A DNA stretch of 64,000 nucleotides from Isoetes taiwanensis (GCA_021234155.1 JAJEKV010000024.1:15461030-15525029), one strand, 5' to 3'; numbered from the stretch's first letter, positions 26,220 to 38,413 are shown. Translations and numbers: made by a program. The notes: generated by a model not told the origin, from the sequence alone.

Positions 26220-28398
26220 TATTAATGAAATTAATCATGCTACTTTCCACATACCGAGAGCAACTTTTATAACACTCATTCGGGTGTGGATAGATTGGAG
26301 CCCTATGTCGATCTATATGATGACATACAACAACACAAACAATTGGGTAAGGTTATGTTGCTTGGAGACTTTAATGCACGCACAGGAGCCGAGCACGTCC
26401 CGAAATTTAAGCCCCTGGCAGAGGACATCTTGCAGTTGAACCCCGCAGAGGTGGCTTGGTCAAGGATATCAGATGACAACCATCTTTCACACTATGGCAG
26501 GTAATTGTTATTGCTGGGTAGTATCTTTGACCTGATTATTTGCAATGGGTTGGCACAATGGCCGTCTTCCAGTCGCTGCACTTGTAAACAGGAGAACCAA
26601 GGGGGCGGCTCCAGTGTGATGGATTACGTGCTGGTCGAGGAAGAGGATCCGCACCTGGTTATCCATTTTTCCATTGGAATAGACACTCGGGACGAGGAAG
26701 TGGACTCAGACCACCAGCCCCTGTTTGTGCATATACATTGGCAGGCTCCCCGCGCATCCATTGCCTCAACACCCCAGTTGCCCTGGCTACGCCTGGACTA
26801 CGACCGTGCAGGGGACCTATGCCCATATGCTTGAGCATGATCTGGCGGGACTCATTAGGGATATTTTGAGATCATAAAAGGGCCTTCTAAGAATTGCTGA
26901 CTAAGCTATATGAACTACCAATCAGAAAACAGAACTAGTAATCCAGTCAGCAAAACAGTTATAACTAACTCATTGGATCACATTTTCTAGCATAAGTGTT
27001 GATAGAAAAGTCCAAATGAGCTCTTGTTTGGTGCAATAGATAGATCTCATTGAAATCTTTCCGAGCTTGGGTGGTTTGCATACCTTTTAGCCCCGTAGGA
27101 TAGTAAAAAATGATAAAAACCATATTTTTTGGAGTTTTAACAATCATAAGTGGTTAAAATATGTGTAAAGCACCTAAGGTTAGAACTATCTCAACGAGAT
27201 CTATCTATTGCACTAAACGAGAGCTCATTTGGACTTTTCTATCAATAGTTATGCTAGAAAATGTGATCCAGTGAGTTAGTTACAACAATTTTGCTGACTG
27301 GACCCGTCAGGCTCTGATTTCTGATTGGTAGTTCATTTATCTTCATTTGGCTTAGTTGGCATGTTTTGAAGGCCCTTTTTTAATCTCAAAAAAACCCTAA
27401 TGATTGCAACTCCCCACACTTCAGCAGCAATCTGTTCAGCTGATTCTCCTGCTTCTGACAGCTTCAGAAAGATGCTTTGGAAGAGGCCACTCACGAGAAC
27501 CTCGGGCGCTACCACCTTCCCCTGCAACAGATGGTTCGATGATGAGTGTCGGGAGCTCAAACGCGAACTCCGGCAAGTCACTGATCCTACCTCCCGCCCA
27601 CAGGCCATCAGTCAATACTGCTCCTTCCTCAAGAACAAGAAAGCCAGATACCTCGCAAAGCACCAGCAATAGATGTTCGGTCTCCTGGATCGACATCCCA
27701 AGACGTTCTGAAGAAAGGTATTGAGCAAGGTTGTACATCCCACAGGGAACATCACATCGGAGCAATGGATACAGTACTTGTAACAGCTTTATGACCCAAT
27801 CGGGGGCAAGGCACCAGTATCTCCACAGATGGGCATGGCTCTGGTCATCACAGAGGGGGATATCATCATGGGCCTGCAACGCCTAGCTAATGGGAAGGCA
27901 ACAGATTTAGATAGCATGCATGTGGAACTTCTGAAATGGGCTGGGCCTCCACTGGTTCCTGTCCTCACGGCACTATTCAATAAAGCATTCAAGAAGGCTT
28001 CCCTCTGCAGTGGACCACTAGTAGAGTTGTACCCATATACAAGGAAGGTGACCCTCAATGCCCAACCAACTATCGCACTATTATGGTCAGCTCTCTCTTT
28101 GCAAAACTGTTGGCTGGCATCCTTGAGCAGCGGCTGACAATATGGGTAGAAGAGGCAGATGTATGAGCTCTCACACAAGCAGGCTTTCAGCCCAGGCATT
28201 CCCCCGTTGATCATATGTTCACTCTGCGCACATTGATTGAGGATAGCAGGAATCGCTGGAAAAATCTATACTGTTGTTTCGTGGATTTCGCAGAGGCTTT
28301 TGACACAGTGCCCCGGGACAAGTTCTGGGACAGATTGCGGCAGCTGGGGACCTCCCTTGACTTGTAGAATGCAATATACAGGCTATATGAGGCATGCT
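26220..28398 (+). mobile_element. LINE B, 5' portion: endonuclease and first half of RT
   Basis: The endonuclease part (26,220-26,835) shows DRLEPYVDLYDD, LLGDFNARTG, IICNGLAQWPSS, GGGSSVMDYVLVEE and DSDHQPL, so the metal-binding and catalytic blocks are recognisable. A fold-back MITE interrupts at 26,863-27,394. RT continues at 27,400-28,398 with CNRWFDDECRELKRELRQV, LANGKATDLDSMHVELLKWA and, in a shifted frame, CCFVDFAEAFDTVPRD. Several stops and frameshifts are present. The chromovirus then interrupts it; the remainder resumes at 44,824. Confidence 0.85.
26863..27394. mobile_element. Fold-back MITE inserted in LINE B
   Basis: The left arm (about 26,863-27,065) and right arm (about 27,180-27,394) are inverted copies over some 200 bp. 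Shared words include GGGCCTTC, ACTACCAATCAGAAA, GATCACATTTTCTAGCATAA, AAAAGTCCAAATGAGCTC and AATAGATAGATCTC. The outer ends read TAGGGATATTTTGAGAT and, complemented, TAGGGTTTTTTTGAGAT, so the unit is flanked by TA. A short unique centre has no ORF. Confidence 0.8.
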
Positions 28399-30031
28399 TG
28401 TGACGCTCCTTGCTAAACATACGGCGCTCGGCCGTACACTCGGCAGGAAATCCCACGTCCGGCTCGACAACCGCACAGGCCATCCGTCTACCCCGCACTC
28501 TAAGGTGACCCTAGTGCGGGGAGGGGACACGAAGGTGTCTTGCGCGCCCTCCCCCTATGGGCTCCTATATCAGCGGAAGTGATAAACATGTCAGAACTAG
28601 CATCAAACATATACAAATACTACCTCGAAGGTAGTCCATCACATATATACCAATGCAAAGATGATAATCATAAACCGCAAAACATGATAGCTCCTACCCA
28701 GGCTCAGACTCGTAAGGAGGATGACTGACCGGCTGGGCCTCAAGGTAGAGCAGACCAAGTCATGGCAATGGCGAGGGCTGGCATAAGACAATGGCTAGGT
28801 TTGACCACTCCATCCGCCCCTCCTGTGCATACTTTGCAGATGGGCTAAATCAGGCTCTGGCGTGACTCTAGCCTTCCAGATACGCAATCCCATGGCATCA
28901 CCCATCGGGACTACTCCAGGTTGCATCTCCCTGGTCCGATGAGACAGGAAGGGTTGCATCTCCCCTTCCCAAGGCCTAGAGGTTCCGTGGGCGGCTAGAG
29001 AATCGTGGCGACACACGATTCATACCCGACTTAACCCCCCCAAAACGAGAGCCAAGCCAACACTTGCAGCTCTCGAGAGGCAGGGCGGCACCATCGCCCC
29101 AGGAGGTGTCGGACCCATGCTCGGCCCACACGAAGTGACCGACCATAAGTCTAGCCCACTATGGGATCCCCCGAAGCCCCCACTCGGCAGGGATCCTCCC
29201 TCCACATTTTCTCTAGCCCCGTTATGTGGTGCTGAGTCACATCATAGCCTCGATAGCCTGGTGGGCTCCTATGCACAGGCCGCAACTAATAGGAACTAAG
29301 GGATCTAATCTAGGAGCATACTACATATGGCTCTAGGTCTCTACCCCCCTTCCCAATACAAGAGGAGCAAACATGATCAACCATCATCACATAATCATCA
29401 TATCATGAGAATAATCATAAGAACATCTTAATCTAATCATCTATATCTAACTTACAGTTAGAGTTCCTTGATTAGGGTTCAAGATGATGAATGAGGGTTC
29501 TAGGATGGCTCTACCCTAGATACAAGATACTAACTCATCTGGAATGCTAATCCCAGATGAACTACTATGACTACTACTCTATATACCTGCTCCAAAAGCA
29601 CTCCCTCCCAATCTTGGCGTCTCCATGGTCTTCGAAGTGTTCGAGGTAGCTCCCACTCCTGCTGATGCGCTCACGCTCTGGGGAAAGCCATGCTATGCTG
29701 TGCCACAGCAGACGGTCTCGAAACGGAGTTTCGAGCGCGAAGAAGGTTCCCAGATTGTTGGAGCCAGAAAAGAGGCCTAGGATTAGGGTTTAGGCCTTTA
29801 TAGGTTAGGGTTCACATGTTATGCCACGTGGCTCCAATAGGGTAAGTCCGTGTGGCGGGTGCCCAATGGGTTAAGGCCACGTGGAAAATGGTCTTAACCT
29901 AAGGTTGGCTAAGTTATATGAATAACTTAGTCACGCCCCCTAGTGCCACAATCTATGGTATACAAGGCTATGAAGAGTGACGGGTCCAGGAATATACGTA
30001 TTTATAGCGTATATTCCCCTGGAATGTCACA
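28399..30031 (-). repeat. Chromovirus 3' LTR (left copy)
   Basis: 1,633 bp, starting TGTGACGCTCCTTGC and ending CTGGAATGTCACA. It closely matches the right LTR except for a more diverged patch in the first 100 bp and short indels. A TATA-like CTTTATAGG and a GTAAG-rich end are present, but no promoter position can be fixed. Confidence 0.92.
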
Positions 30032-30046
30032 TTCTCCCCCCCTTAG
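30032..30046 (-). other. Polypurine tract of the chromovirus
   Basis: On the minus strand CTAAGGGGGGGAGAA lies directly before the 3' LTR start TGTGACATTCC. This is the expected plus-strand primer site. Confidence 0.85.
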
Positions 30047-30899
30047 GACAATGCTGTCCTCAGCATTGCGCTAAGGTGACGAACCTACTCTAATCCTGCA
30101 AAAGCACACAACAAGAATATATGAACTTAACTTTATTGAAAAGATCAACTTTTCGTTAATTACTTATTATGTAATTATAAAGGTATATTTATAAGTTATA
30201 CAAAATTATATAGCTATAACAACTATTATTATCAAAGTATACACATATAATATTATTACAACAAATTTAGGAGTTCATAGTTAGTCTAAAATCTATGACT
30301 CCTATCTTCTCGTAACGTGCTCCCTCCTTCATGCTTCCCTTCACTGGCCTGCACAAGTATTACGTTATATAAGTTAATAAGTTTGTGGTTTTAGGGGACC
30401 ACCCCCCTTACCTACCTCCTTGAATCGAACTACCAGCTCAAGGTTACCCTACTACCTTGCACCCGATCATGGCCCCATAAGGATTTGAGCTTAAGGAACA
30501 TTTAAGATGCTCCTATCATCGCCCATGATCAAGTGCTACCTTGTACACGATCCCCCAGATCGAGTACACCCCAGTGCATCATGCCCCGAGGGTTTCAAGC
30601 TAGGGAACGTCTCACGATCCCATCATCGCGCATGATCACTTTAACCTTCACCATGACCCTCCTACGGCCAGGTGTGCGTACCCCGCATCGCGGCATAGAG
30701 AGCATCTGATCGATGTCCCATCATCGCCCACCATGCCTCATTCCTCACTCACATGACCCTAATGGTCATGCGCACCTCTTGGTGCGTGTTGGCCTAGAGA
30801 ATGCCTTATAGGCGTATCCCATCATCGCCCACACGTTCCAAGATTCTGGCATATGCACTCTACTAACTAGAATACATGAGCCAGAACTTAAGGCTCACT

Positions 30900-32122
30900 A
30901 AGAAACATACTAAGCTAACCTCCTGGCAAGTCGGCGTCGATCAAATCGGAGACGACTCGCGCATCAAACTTCTTCCTAAACTCTGGGTATTGCTTCTCCA
31001 AATCCTGCTTCAATACCCATGTCACGTCTTCCACGGACAAGTGCTTCCACTTGACCAAATACTGGAGGAATTGAGACCACCTAGTCCTCTTGAATGACTT
31101 ATCAAGAAGCAATTCAGGCACAATTTCAACTTGATCCTCCGTCATTTCCAACAAAGTTGGAGTATCCAAAACCTCCTCAGGGTTAGGATCATGCCTTTTC
31201 AATAAACTCACATGGAAGACCTTAAGGTGGGCCAAGAGATCCAACTTGCAGGCTTGAGAGCCCACTCTTCTCCAAGATCTTGAATGGACCGGCCCACCTA
31301 GGGGCGAGCTTCTTGCAATTGCCGATGCGAAGCTTCCCTTGCTTAACCCTTACTTGAGCCAACTTTATCTGTCACAACAAAACAACTCTGGAGGAGTTTT
31401 ATGTCTATCTGCTAGACTCTTCAAATATGCCCATGCTGTTGAAGATACTCTCACACTTCTACCAAAAGCTACCGCATATATGCTGTCGTTGTTGAGAAAC
31501 TTCCACCTTGGGCACTAAATTATGCCACATAACTATGGTCAAGCATTGATAACTGTAACTGATCATGGGGGAGACATCTTCGATGACTCTTGCTTCATAT
31601 TATTGTACGTAATTGACCAGGTGGATGTACTCGGCCCATTTGGATTACTTGTTCCAATCATAGTTTCTCGACATGCTCTCCAAAATTGTGTTGGTGCGGT
31701 CCCTTTGCCGATTGACTGCAAATGATAAGCAAAACTCATCAACAAGTTGGTGCAGCTCGTGTTGAAGAAGTTTTGCTAAACGTCGCTAAAGAACTTCGGA
31801 TCTCTGTTGGTGATGATCGACATGTGCATTTCATGCGGCCTAAAAGAACTCTTATGTAGACCACACGGCTAGATCCAAGGCGGTGTCTATGGTGTGGCAT
31901 GGCAAGTATGTGCCCTTTTGATAAGCTATATACCACAACCATCAAGGCTTCAAAGCTTCTTGTTGTCCTTGGAAGGCCAACTATAAAACCCATGCTGATG
32001 ACTTCCCACTTGGTGTCTGGCACCGCCCAAGGTTCCAAAACTCCTGGAATCCGAAGTTGTTCCGCCCTTGTCCGCTGGCTCCACTGACATTCTTGGATAT
32101 ATCTGATTATCTGCTTCTTCAT
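30900..32122 (-). pseudogene. Chromovirus integrase with C-terminal chromodomain (decayed)
   Basis: Read on minus, the integrase core appears as YIQECQWSQRTRAEQ, PDTKWEVISMGFIVGLPRT and FEALMVVVYSLSKGH (32,122-31,900), then VNRQRDRTNTILESM and KWAEYIHLVNYVQYY (about 31,720-31,600). A K-LAPRW-GPFKILEK-like block follows near 31,300, then VFHVSLLKRHDPNPEEVL and the chromodomain (LLLDKSFKRTRWSQFLQYLV, KWKHLSVEDVTW). Known: a chromodomain at this place defines chromoviruses and binds methylated histone tails, guiding integration. Several frameshifts and stops make it non-functional. The 351-bp frame holding the chromodomain (31,265-30,915) is intact. Confidence 0.88.
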
Positions 32123-32544
32123 ACCCGGCCGGACGTAGCTACTTCTAATCTTGAAGTAGGCCTTTATAAATTTTGCACGGCTGGAAATAGGGCTATTATG
32201 CGTGTCATGGAAGATTGTTCTTACTTCTTATACTTTGGGTACGCATAATTGTTCTTTGCTATTAGAGATTACCTTCCTTTTTAAAATATTTGAAGGTTTC
32301 TCTTTCTTAATCCGTCCTTGCACTCTTGCAAAGACTAGCCCATTATGTGCTTGAACTCCATATTGGGGTAGATGGCTTCTTCTATCTTCTTGCCGAATTC
32401 GCTTGCCGAAGTGGAGATGGCATTGCAAATTGATGCTTCAAAGCCAATGAGTGGCGGCGTCTTAGCATCTCCATGGATTCCCTCAATTGGGCTACATGCT
32501 CTTCCATTAATTTGTTGTAGATCACGATGTCGTTGAAGAGAGAT

Positions 32545-32960
32545 TGATGAAGAAATCATCCAAGGAATCTTCGAAGATGTCGTTCCTCAAATGCATACAA
32601 GTACTTAGGGGCATTACTGTGAAATCATATTGCCCATACCGTGTTCTGAAGGAGTCTTATAATTATCTTCCCCCTTCATCCTTATTTGCTGATTGCCCGA
32701 GCTTAAGTCGATTTTGTAGAAGAATCTTGCTTCTTGGGGCTGATCCATTATGTCGTTGCTTGTTGAGCTGCCCATGGTTGATATACATCTTTAGACTTCC
32801 ATCCTGACCGAAAGGATCCCAAGTCGATCATCTCCTACAACTGCTTCTTGAGCTCTGCTAGCTCGGAAGTGCTGATTCTATAAAGAGCAAGAGTGATTTC
32901 AGACTCTACGCCTCTGTAGAGCAAAAGCTCTCAAATTTCATCAAGGGATATATCATGGGA
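32545..32960 (-). pseudogene. Chromovirus reverse transcriptase fragment
   Basis: On minus the order of blocks follows Ty3/gypsy RT: YRISTSELAELKKQL-like, EMIDLGSFR, KMYINHGQLNK-like, TKIDLSSGNQQIRMKGED, NYKTPSEHGMG, then a broken -CP-L stretch. The catalytic YIDD-type box is not readable. It is decayed by stops and frameshifts. The downstream 32,540-32,130 should be RNase H but is not clearly recognisable. Confidence 0.65.
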
Positions 32961-35690
32961 ACTTCTTAATTAACTTAGAAATTGGCCAAGGCAACTGTTT
33001 CGAAGTAGCATATTCCTTCTTACTCTTGTAGTCGGGGTTGACAACTTGTAGCTTATGTACGACGTCATTCCTCGTGATGTACTTAAGTAATTGCTTTACT
33101 GACATGCGTTGCACGATTGGAATTACTTAACTTAAATTATAAGGTACTTGCCCTTTGGTGCTGGGATAAGTATCTCTTGCTTATGATAATAAATTATTGC
33201 CTTAGCCGGCTTTAATATTGCATGTCTATTCTGAGGTCATAGCTGCCAATGTACATAAGTTGGTGCCGATGCTTTACTTAGCTATGTTTGAGGTTGATGT
33301 CGACTTGACTCTTGTTCCGTTGGTGCTGCTAATTACTCGACCTTGCCTTAATTACTGGCCTAGATTTAGACTTAAGAGTCTTGCTCTTAAAGATGTCTGT
33401 CATCTAGGAGGTGCAAAATTACAAGTTAAAGAACTACTTACATAAATCCTATGGCCACAAGTTTAGTCGGCATGACATTATTTTTGGGCACACATAGAAA
33501 ATTATATGATTAGATAATTATTCTTGTTTTAGATCTAATCTATACTCTAGGATCTACCCTTTTCTTACTTATTGCCCTCTTGAAATAGTCCCACCTTTGA
33601 GTTGATGCCATCTAAGAAGTTTGCCCGGACTTATTAGATTGCTTCCCTTCATTTGGTCGGATTATTCCTTATGCTGCGGAAGTACTCGTCATATACATGG
33701 TCGACAGTTATCCTATTATTGAATCCTTCTTAGCGAGGTGATCAAGTTCACGAAGAGGTTCCAATATGTTGGATATCTGCCAGCAATGTATACAATTATT
33801 GTACTCCATACATTTTCTTTCCAATACTTGAAGCTTTGCTCCATTCTTGGGTCCATCTTTCTAAAGGAAAAGACAAAAAAAAAAATCTACTCGAAATTTC
33901 GTCCCCATCCCCTAGCTTGCTCAAAGCTGGTGTAGTCATTAGTCGTTGGAGTAGCAAGGCGATGGTCCATAATTTGTTGAAAAGAATCTGGTATCTTTGG
34001 AGTTGCTGTATGGTCCTTCAAGTGCCCTGCTTTCTTTTATTGAACATATTCTGACTCTGCTCGTCCTTAATGTTGATGTTGACTACCTTCATTAACATTA
34101 TCCCTCTTAGTGGACTTGCTGATGTAGATAACATAACGCTCGGTGTCGCATCCCAAGAGCTTGAAGATAATGTTCTTCACATTCTAGAATCTTTCATGTC
34201 GCTCATCTGCCTTGGAGGTTACGAGATTCGAGGATGATTCTTCCAACTCCTGAATTGCTATTGTTGTGTTTGACCTTCTTGATTCTATTCTTCGTCTTGC
34301 TGGTTGCATGTTGTTGTTATAAGGCTGATGACAATGTTGAGTGTTTTACCACTTCTAACTGTGCAACTTCTCTTGCTGAGAGGAGTTTATCCATCTGCAG
34401 GGACTAATCTTGACTGGTCAATTAATAATGCTGGTATTTTATCCCCCATGATGCCTCTTCTTGATGGTGTTTGACCTCCAATCTCTAAGGTAGAAGATTG
34501 TCGTGATCTTGATATGGTGCTGTCGAGGTTGATGCAGCTGCTCTAAAGTATCGGGGCTGATGAGGAAGAAATTTGTTGCAGTCTCGCCATATTCCTATTT
34601 CTGAGGAGCCCACCCTTGCTGGCTTGTAATACCTCCTTATAGTCAAAGCATGTCTGCTTGGAGTCTAGATCTGATACTACTATGGCCTATATGTCTGCGA
34701 TAGTTGCCCTTCCTCAGAGGTATGTCCAGTCTCATCCTTATGGCTCTTGATATCCTAAGTCGATGAAGTCCTCTACTTGTTGGTGGCGTAGTTGTGACAT
34801 TAGTCGTCGATGTCGGCCCTTCCTCGAGATAATATGGCACTTGGAGAGTATCCTTGACTAGGTGATGTTCCTCCCCTAATGTGATCAATTTTGTAAGTGC
34901 CACGATGCCCACTGGCTGTTGCATAGCCCTCTTGGGGATTCTTATGTCTAATCTTAATGTCACAATCGTTCTTCCTATAGGCTCTCCTTTATTTTTCGTG
35001 TTCGGGCTTCCTGTACACCTTCTTGGCCTTGATTTGCTGAAGTTTCCTCCATAAGTTTGCCCTCTGCTTTCAATTCGTTGATAATTGTCAAGTGGCTCCA
35101 CCGTCGAGGCTCGAGGATCCGCAACGAAGGTTCTCCTGACCTGTTTTACTGCCCTAAGTACAAGGCAACTAATACTACCATAACAATCAATTACTTATGT
35201 CTACTTACTCTACAAACCCTATTTTTATGCCTTTATCCACTCTACCTCAAATGACCCACTTGGCATTTGGCACTCTACTAGGGACTGAGAAAGGTACTTA
35301 TTTACTGTTATGGGGTGGTATACTTGGTGTGCTAGACTAAATTACTTAGATAGGATGAATTCCTAGACACTTTTCTATGATACAAAGGCATGGCGGAAGG
35401 CACTTGATGATAGTGCACCTATAACATGTGTTGGTGTGTCATACCAACGTGTGACAACAATTTATAAGGCCTTGGCAACTAGCTGGGTTTCTAAGAAAAA
35501 GGTTTAATTATACTACCTACATGTAGACAAGGAGACACTTAGCAAGATAAGACGACAACTAAGCTATGATGAGTGCAGATGCTGTCTCTATCTAGCTTAA
35601 GGTTCTTGGTTCTAAATCTAAGGCTTGGCCATTAATATTATCTAACATTATTAAAGCTTAAATTTAATTAAGAATTTTAATTTAAACACA
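32961..35690 (-). other. Chromovirus interior, unrecognised (expected gag and protease)
   Basis: No CCHC zinc knuckle or protease DSG motif could be identified. The longest minus-strand frame (35,101-34,643, 152 codons) is basic and of unclear origin. The segment is either badly decayed or unusual in content. Confidence 0.4.
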
Positions 35691-35696
35691 AACGAT

Positions 35697-35800
35697 GCCC
35701 GCTCTCAGTGGTTGGCACGGGGGGGTTTGGGGGGGTTCAACCTTGTGGGTGGAAGGTTCGATTCTCGCTACTGTGGGAATTCTTTTAAGATGAGGTTCAA
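35697..35800 (+). mobile_element. Possible tRNA-derived SINE head
   Basis: CTCTCAGTGGTTGGCACGG resembles an internal A box, and GGTTCGATTCTCGC, some 50 bp later, is a good B box. The spacing fits RNA polymerase III promoters of tRNA-derived SINEs. The 3' end and target duplication were not identified. Confidence 0.4.
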
Positions 35801-35899
35801 ATAGATTGAAAAGCTAGAATGGAGTGCTAGGATGCATGGCAAAAGGCCAGGATATGCTCTGAGAACTTTTCATTGCAAGTTTGCCAAATTTTCAGACGG

Positions 35900-36620
35900 A
35901 GGCACATGAAACCGGGTGGCTGTGCGCAATTGAGGTCTGCGTCTCCCACGCACATGCCTTTTTCGCACAGCACCCCGATTTGCTTGAATTTTGCCAAAAG
36001 CCAACATTTTTAAGGACTATAAGGTCCCAAAATGCCTATTTAGATCAATCCTAAACTAACTAGCAGCTTATTTCATGCTAAAAAGATATCTAAAAGTGCA
36101 AGCATATGAAACCGGGTTCTTGATGGGGAAGACTTCTGTTCTATGGCTATGGGTGTCCAAATGAGCTACCATGAAGTGCAAACCTAAGCAAAACAAGGCA
36201 AGAAACACTACATGGCAGTTTGTTGGATCAAAATTGGTCAATTGGGGCAAAAATGGGCGAAACCGGGTGGCTATGCGAATTTGAGCCCTACGTGGAGAGC
36301 GCAGAGGGGATTTTCGCACAGCGACCCGATTTCGGGTCTTTTGGATTTCTACCAAAGATTTTAGGAAAATTAAAGATGCTAGCATGATTATTTGGATAAT
36401 TCTAACCTAATTAGGAACTTTTCCTGAGCTAATTGGTCATGATTTGGGCTCGAAATAGCGAAACCGGGTGGCTATGCGAATTTGAGCCCTGCGTGGAGAG
36501 CGCAGAGGGGATTTTCGCACAGCGACCCGATTTCGGCTTTTTTGTCCGAATTTTGACTAATTTGACTAGGGTACTTTCTAATTTAACCTATTTTGATCCT
36601 TACAATTATGATGGCCAAAA
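35900..36620 (-). repeat. About 200-bp tandem repeats between the H3-like ORF and pol
   Basis: Copies start near 35,908, 36,262 and 36,465, with a partial one near 36,107. Shared words are GAAACCGGGTGGCTATGCGA, GTGGAGAGCGCAGAGGGG and TTTTCGCACAGCGACCCGAT. The two right-hand copies are nearly identical and the left ones are diverged. Confidence 0.8.
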
Positions 36621-36744
36621 CTAAACTAGAATTTGAACAATCTAAACATATCTTCATACAAAACCCAAAGTCAGTTTGCAACAAAATTTTATATTTATAG
36701 GGGGAAAATTTATCAATTACATTAATTTACACAAAATTGTATCC

Positions 36745-37871
36745 TCAAGGGTATTCCTTGCGGATACGGCGCGCCAAGTGTAAGTCCTTGGGCATCAGTG
36801 TCACCCTCTTCGCGTGAATCGCGCAGAGGTTTCCTTCCTCGAACAACTGGGTGAGCTCGGCTTCCGCAGCTACCTGCAACCCCTTAGTTGTCAGCGACGT
36901 CACCCTATAGTCAGTGACGAAGTCCTGCATCACCTCCCGCATGAGCCGCTCAAAGGGTGCCTTCCTAATCATGAGATTAGTGCACTGTTGAAAGTGCTTA
37001 ATCTCCCAAAAAAACTCGGGCATGCCTAGAATTTGGTCCATGGTGGACCTTCTTTGGCTTCTCCGGTCGTGGCGGCGGCGGCTTGGGCTGGTTCCTTGCT
37101 GGTCGGCCCCCCTCCACGTAGCATTGGACGTTCGGGCGGCAGTACCAGTCGTTATACCTCGTCCAACGACGGAGGTATTCTTCATACGCCTTGAGGCGGC
37201 GTCTGAAGAGGCGGTCCTCCCTCAAGGCGAACGGTCGCTCGCCCGCCTTCTGCTTCTTAACCACCTTAGGTTGGGTAAGGTGGTCTTGCGTCGGGGTTTG
37301 AAGTTTCCCCGACGACTTCGGCGGCTCCTTCCTCCTCCTCCTCCTCCTCGTCTCCTCCTTCTTCCACCTCCTCCTCTTCACGTCGGGGAGGCTCCTCAAT
37401 CACGACGGTCCGGCGAGGGCCGTCGTTTCTTCTCTTCGTTCGCCTCTCCTTCTCCCTCAGCTCCCGCTCTCTCTCCCTCTTCTTCCTTGCAAGCTCCTCC
37501 TCCGGCCATTCCGCAACCTTCTCCTTGCCCTTCTTCTTGGGTACCGAAGGGCCCGCCTCTTGTGTTTGGTGCTGGGGTTGTTCTTCCACCTGCTCTTCCA
37601 CCTCTGTGTCCGACGAGGATCCAAAGTGGTGGGACTTCGCCCGATTCTCACGGGTGCCCGCCCGGCCGAAGAAGCTAGCTGCTCTTTGGCGCCTCCTCTT
37701 AGAGATGTGGAAGGTTTAAAATACGCTGCTGGCGGAGGGGAACGCCCCTTCCCCCGGCTTAGGTCAAAGGTGCTCAGGGATTTGCTTAGTATGCCGACCT
37801 GCTGCTGCTTGCGCCATCGAGAGTGTGGGTCGCTCGCCAACCTTCCTCGCAATTTGTTTGGTTCGAGCCAT
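36745..37871 (-). pseudogene. Histone H3-like fusion ORF of the chromovirus (H3 tail, charged linker, histone fold)
   Basis: First coding unit after the primer-binding site. It starts at 37,871 with MARTKQIARKVGERP; canonical H3 begins MARTKQTARKS, so K4 and K9 (mature numbering) are kept. The same frame, after two stops (TGA, TAA), continues into a highly charged linker (37,601-37,266) with KKRERERELREKER and EEEEEEEGAAEVV. A second frame (37,260-37,000) carries [12 protein letters not shown] and [11 protein letters not shown] third frame (37,005-36,748) is the histone fold: [20 protein letters not shown], then [36 protein letters not shown] and [12 protein letters not shown]-stop. The [20 protein letters not shown] block is diagnostic of H3. 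Total length about 375 codons. At least two frameshifts and two stops show this copy is dead. It lies on the same strand as pol. Confidence 0.88.
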
Positions 37872-38413
37872 ACTTAACGGTGTGGAAAACAGATGACGTA
37901 AGGCTGACTAAGAGAGAGATGGGTTGGAGGGAAAATGAGGTGTCAGGGATATTTAAAAAGGAGGGTCCCTGGGAATATTCCCTACTATTAATAGGCCTAC
38001 TTATTAGCCCCCCTTATTAATTACACCATAGTACCCTTATTATTAATATATATTTAATTTCTAATACACATACTTAAATTCGTATTATACCTTTAGAATT
38101 TTAAATTTCCTAATGGTTTGAAGTGTTAATTATGGATTTGCGCCATTTTTCACTCGGGTCTCAGATTGGCATAATTCTTCGACCCATTTTAGGTGAAATT
38201 TGATGCAGATGCATAATTTTCACTCCAAATTTACTAGAAGGTGAATTTGACTCATTCATTCCTTCGTCTAATTTCGGACCCACTACCTAGGGGAAAAATT
38301 TTTCCCCTATTTTCGCGGTTCAATGGTGGAAATTTTTATTTCACACCCCTATAGGCCTGTTAGACTACTTTCATGGTCATGGTCAGTGCTAGTTCCTGGT
38401 CAACCAAGAACAC
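37872..38413 (-). other. Chromovirus leader
   Basis: Untranslated stretch between the primer-binding site and the H3-like start codon. No ORF of note. Confidence 0.6.

Noticed and set aside
28800-29300. ORFs within the LTRs (also at 38,833-39,337)
   Set aside because: They occur in both LTR copies and have no protein motif; chance frames in GC-richer LTR sequence.
37022-37678. 218-codon plus-strand ORF rich in Pro, Leu and Arg
   Set aside because: It lies antisense to the charged linker of the H3 fusion; low-complexity Glu/Arg coding sequence produces such open shadow frames.
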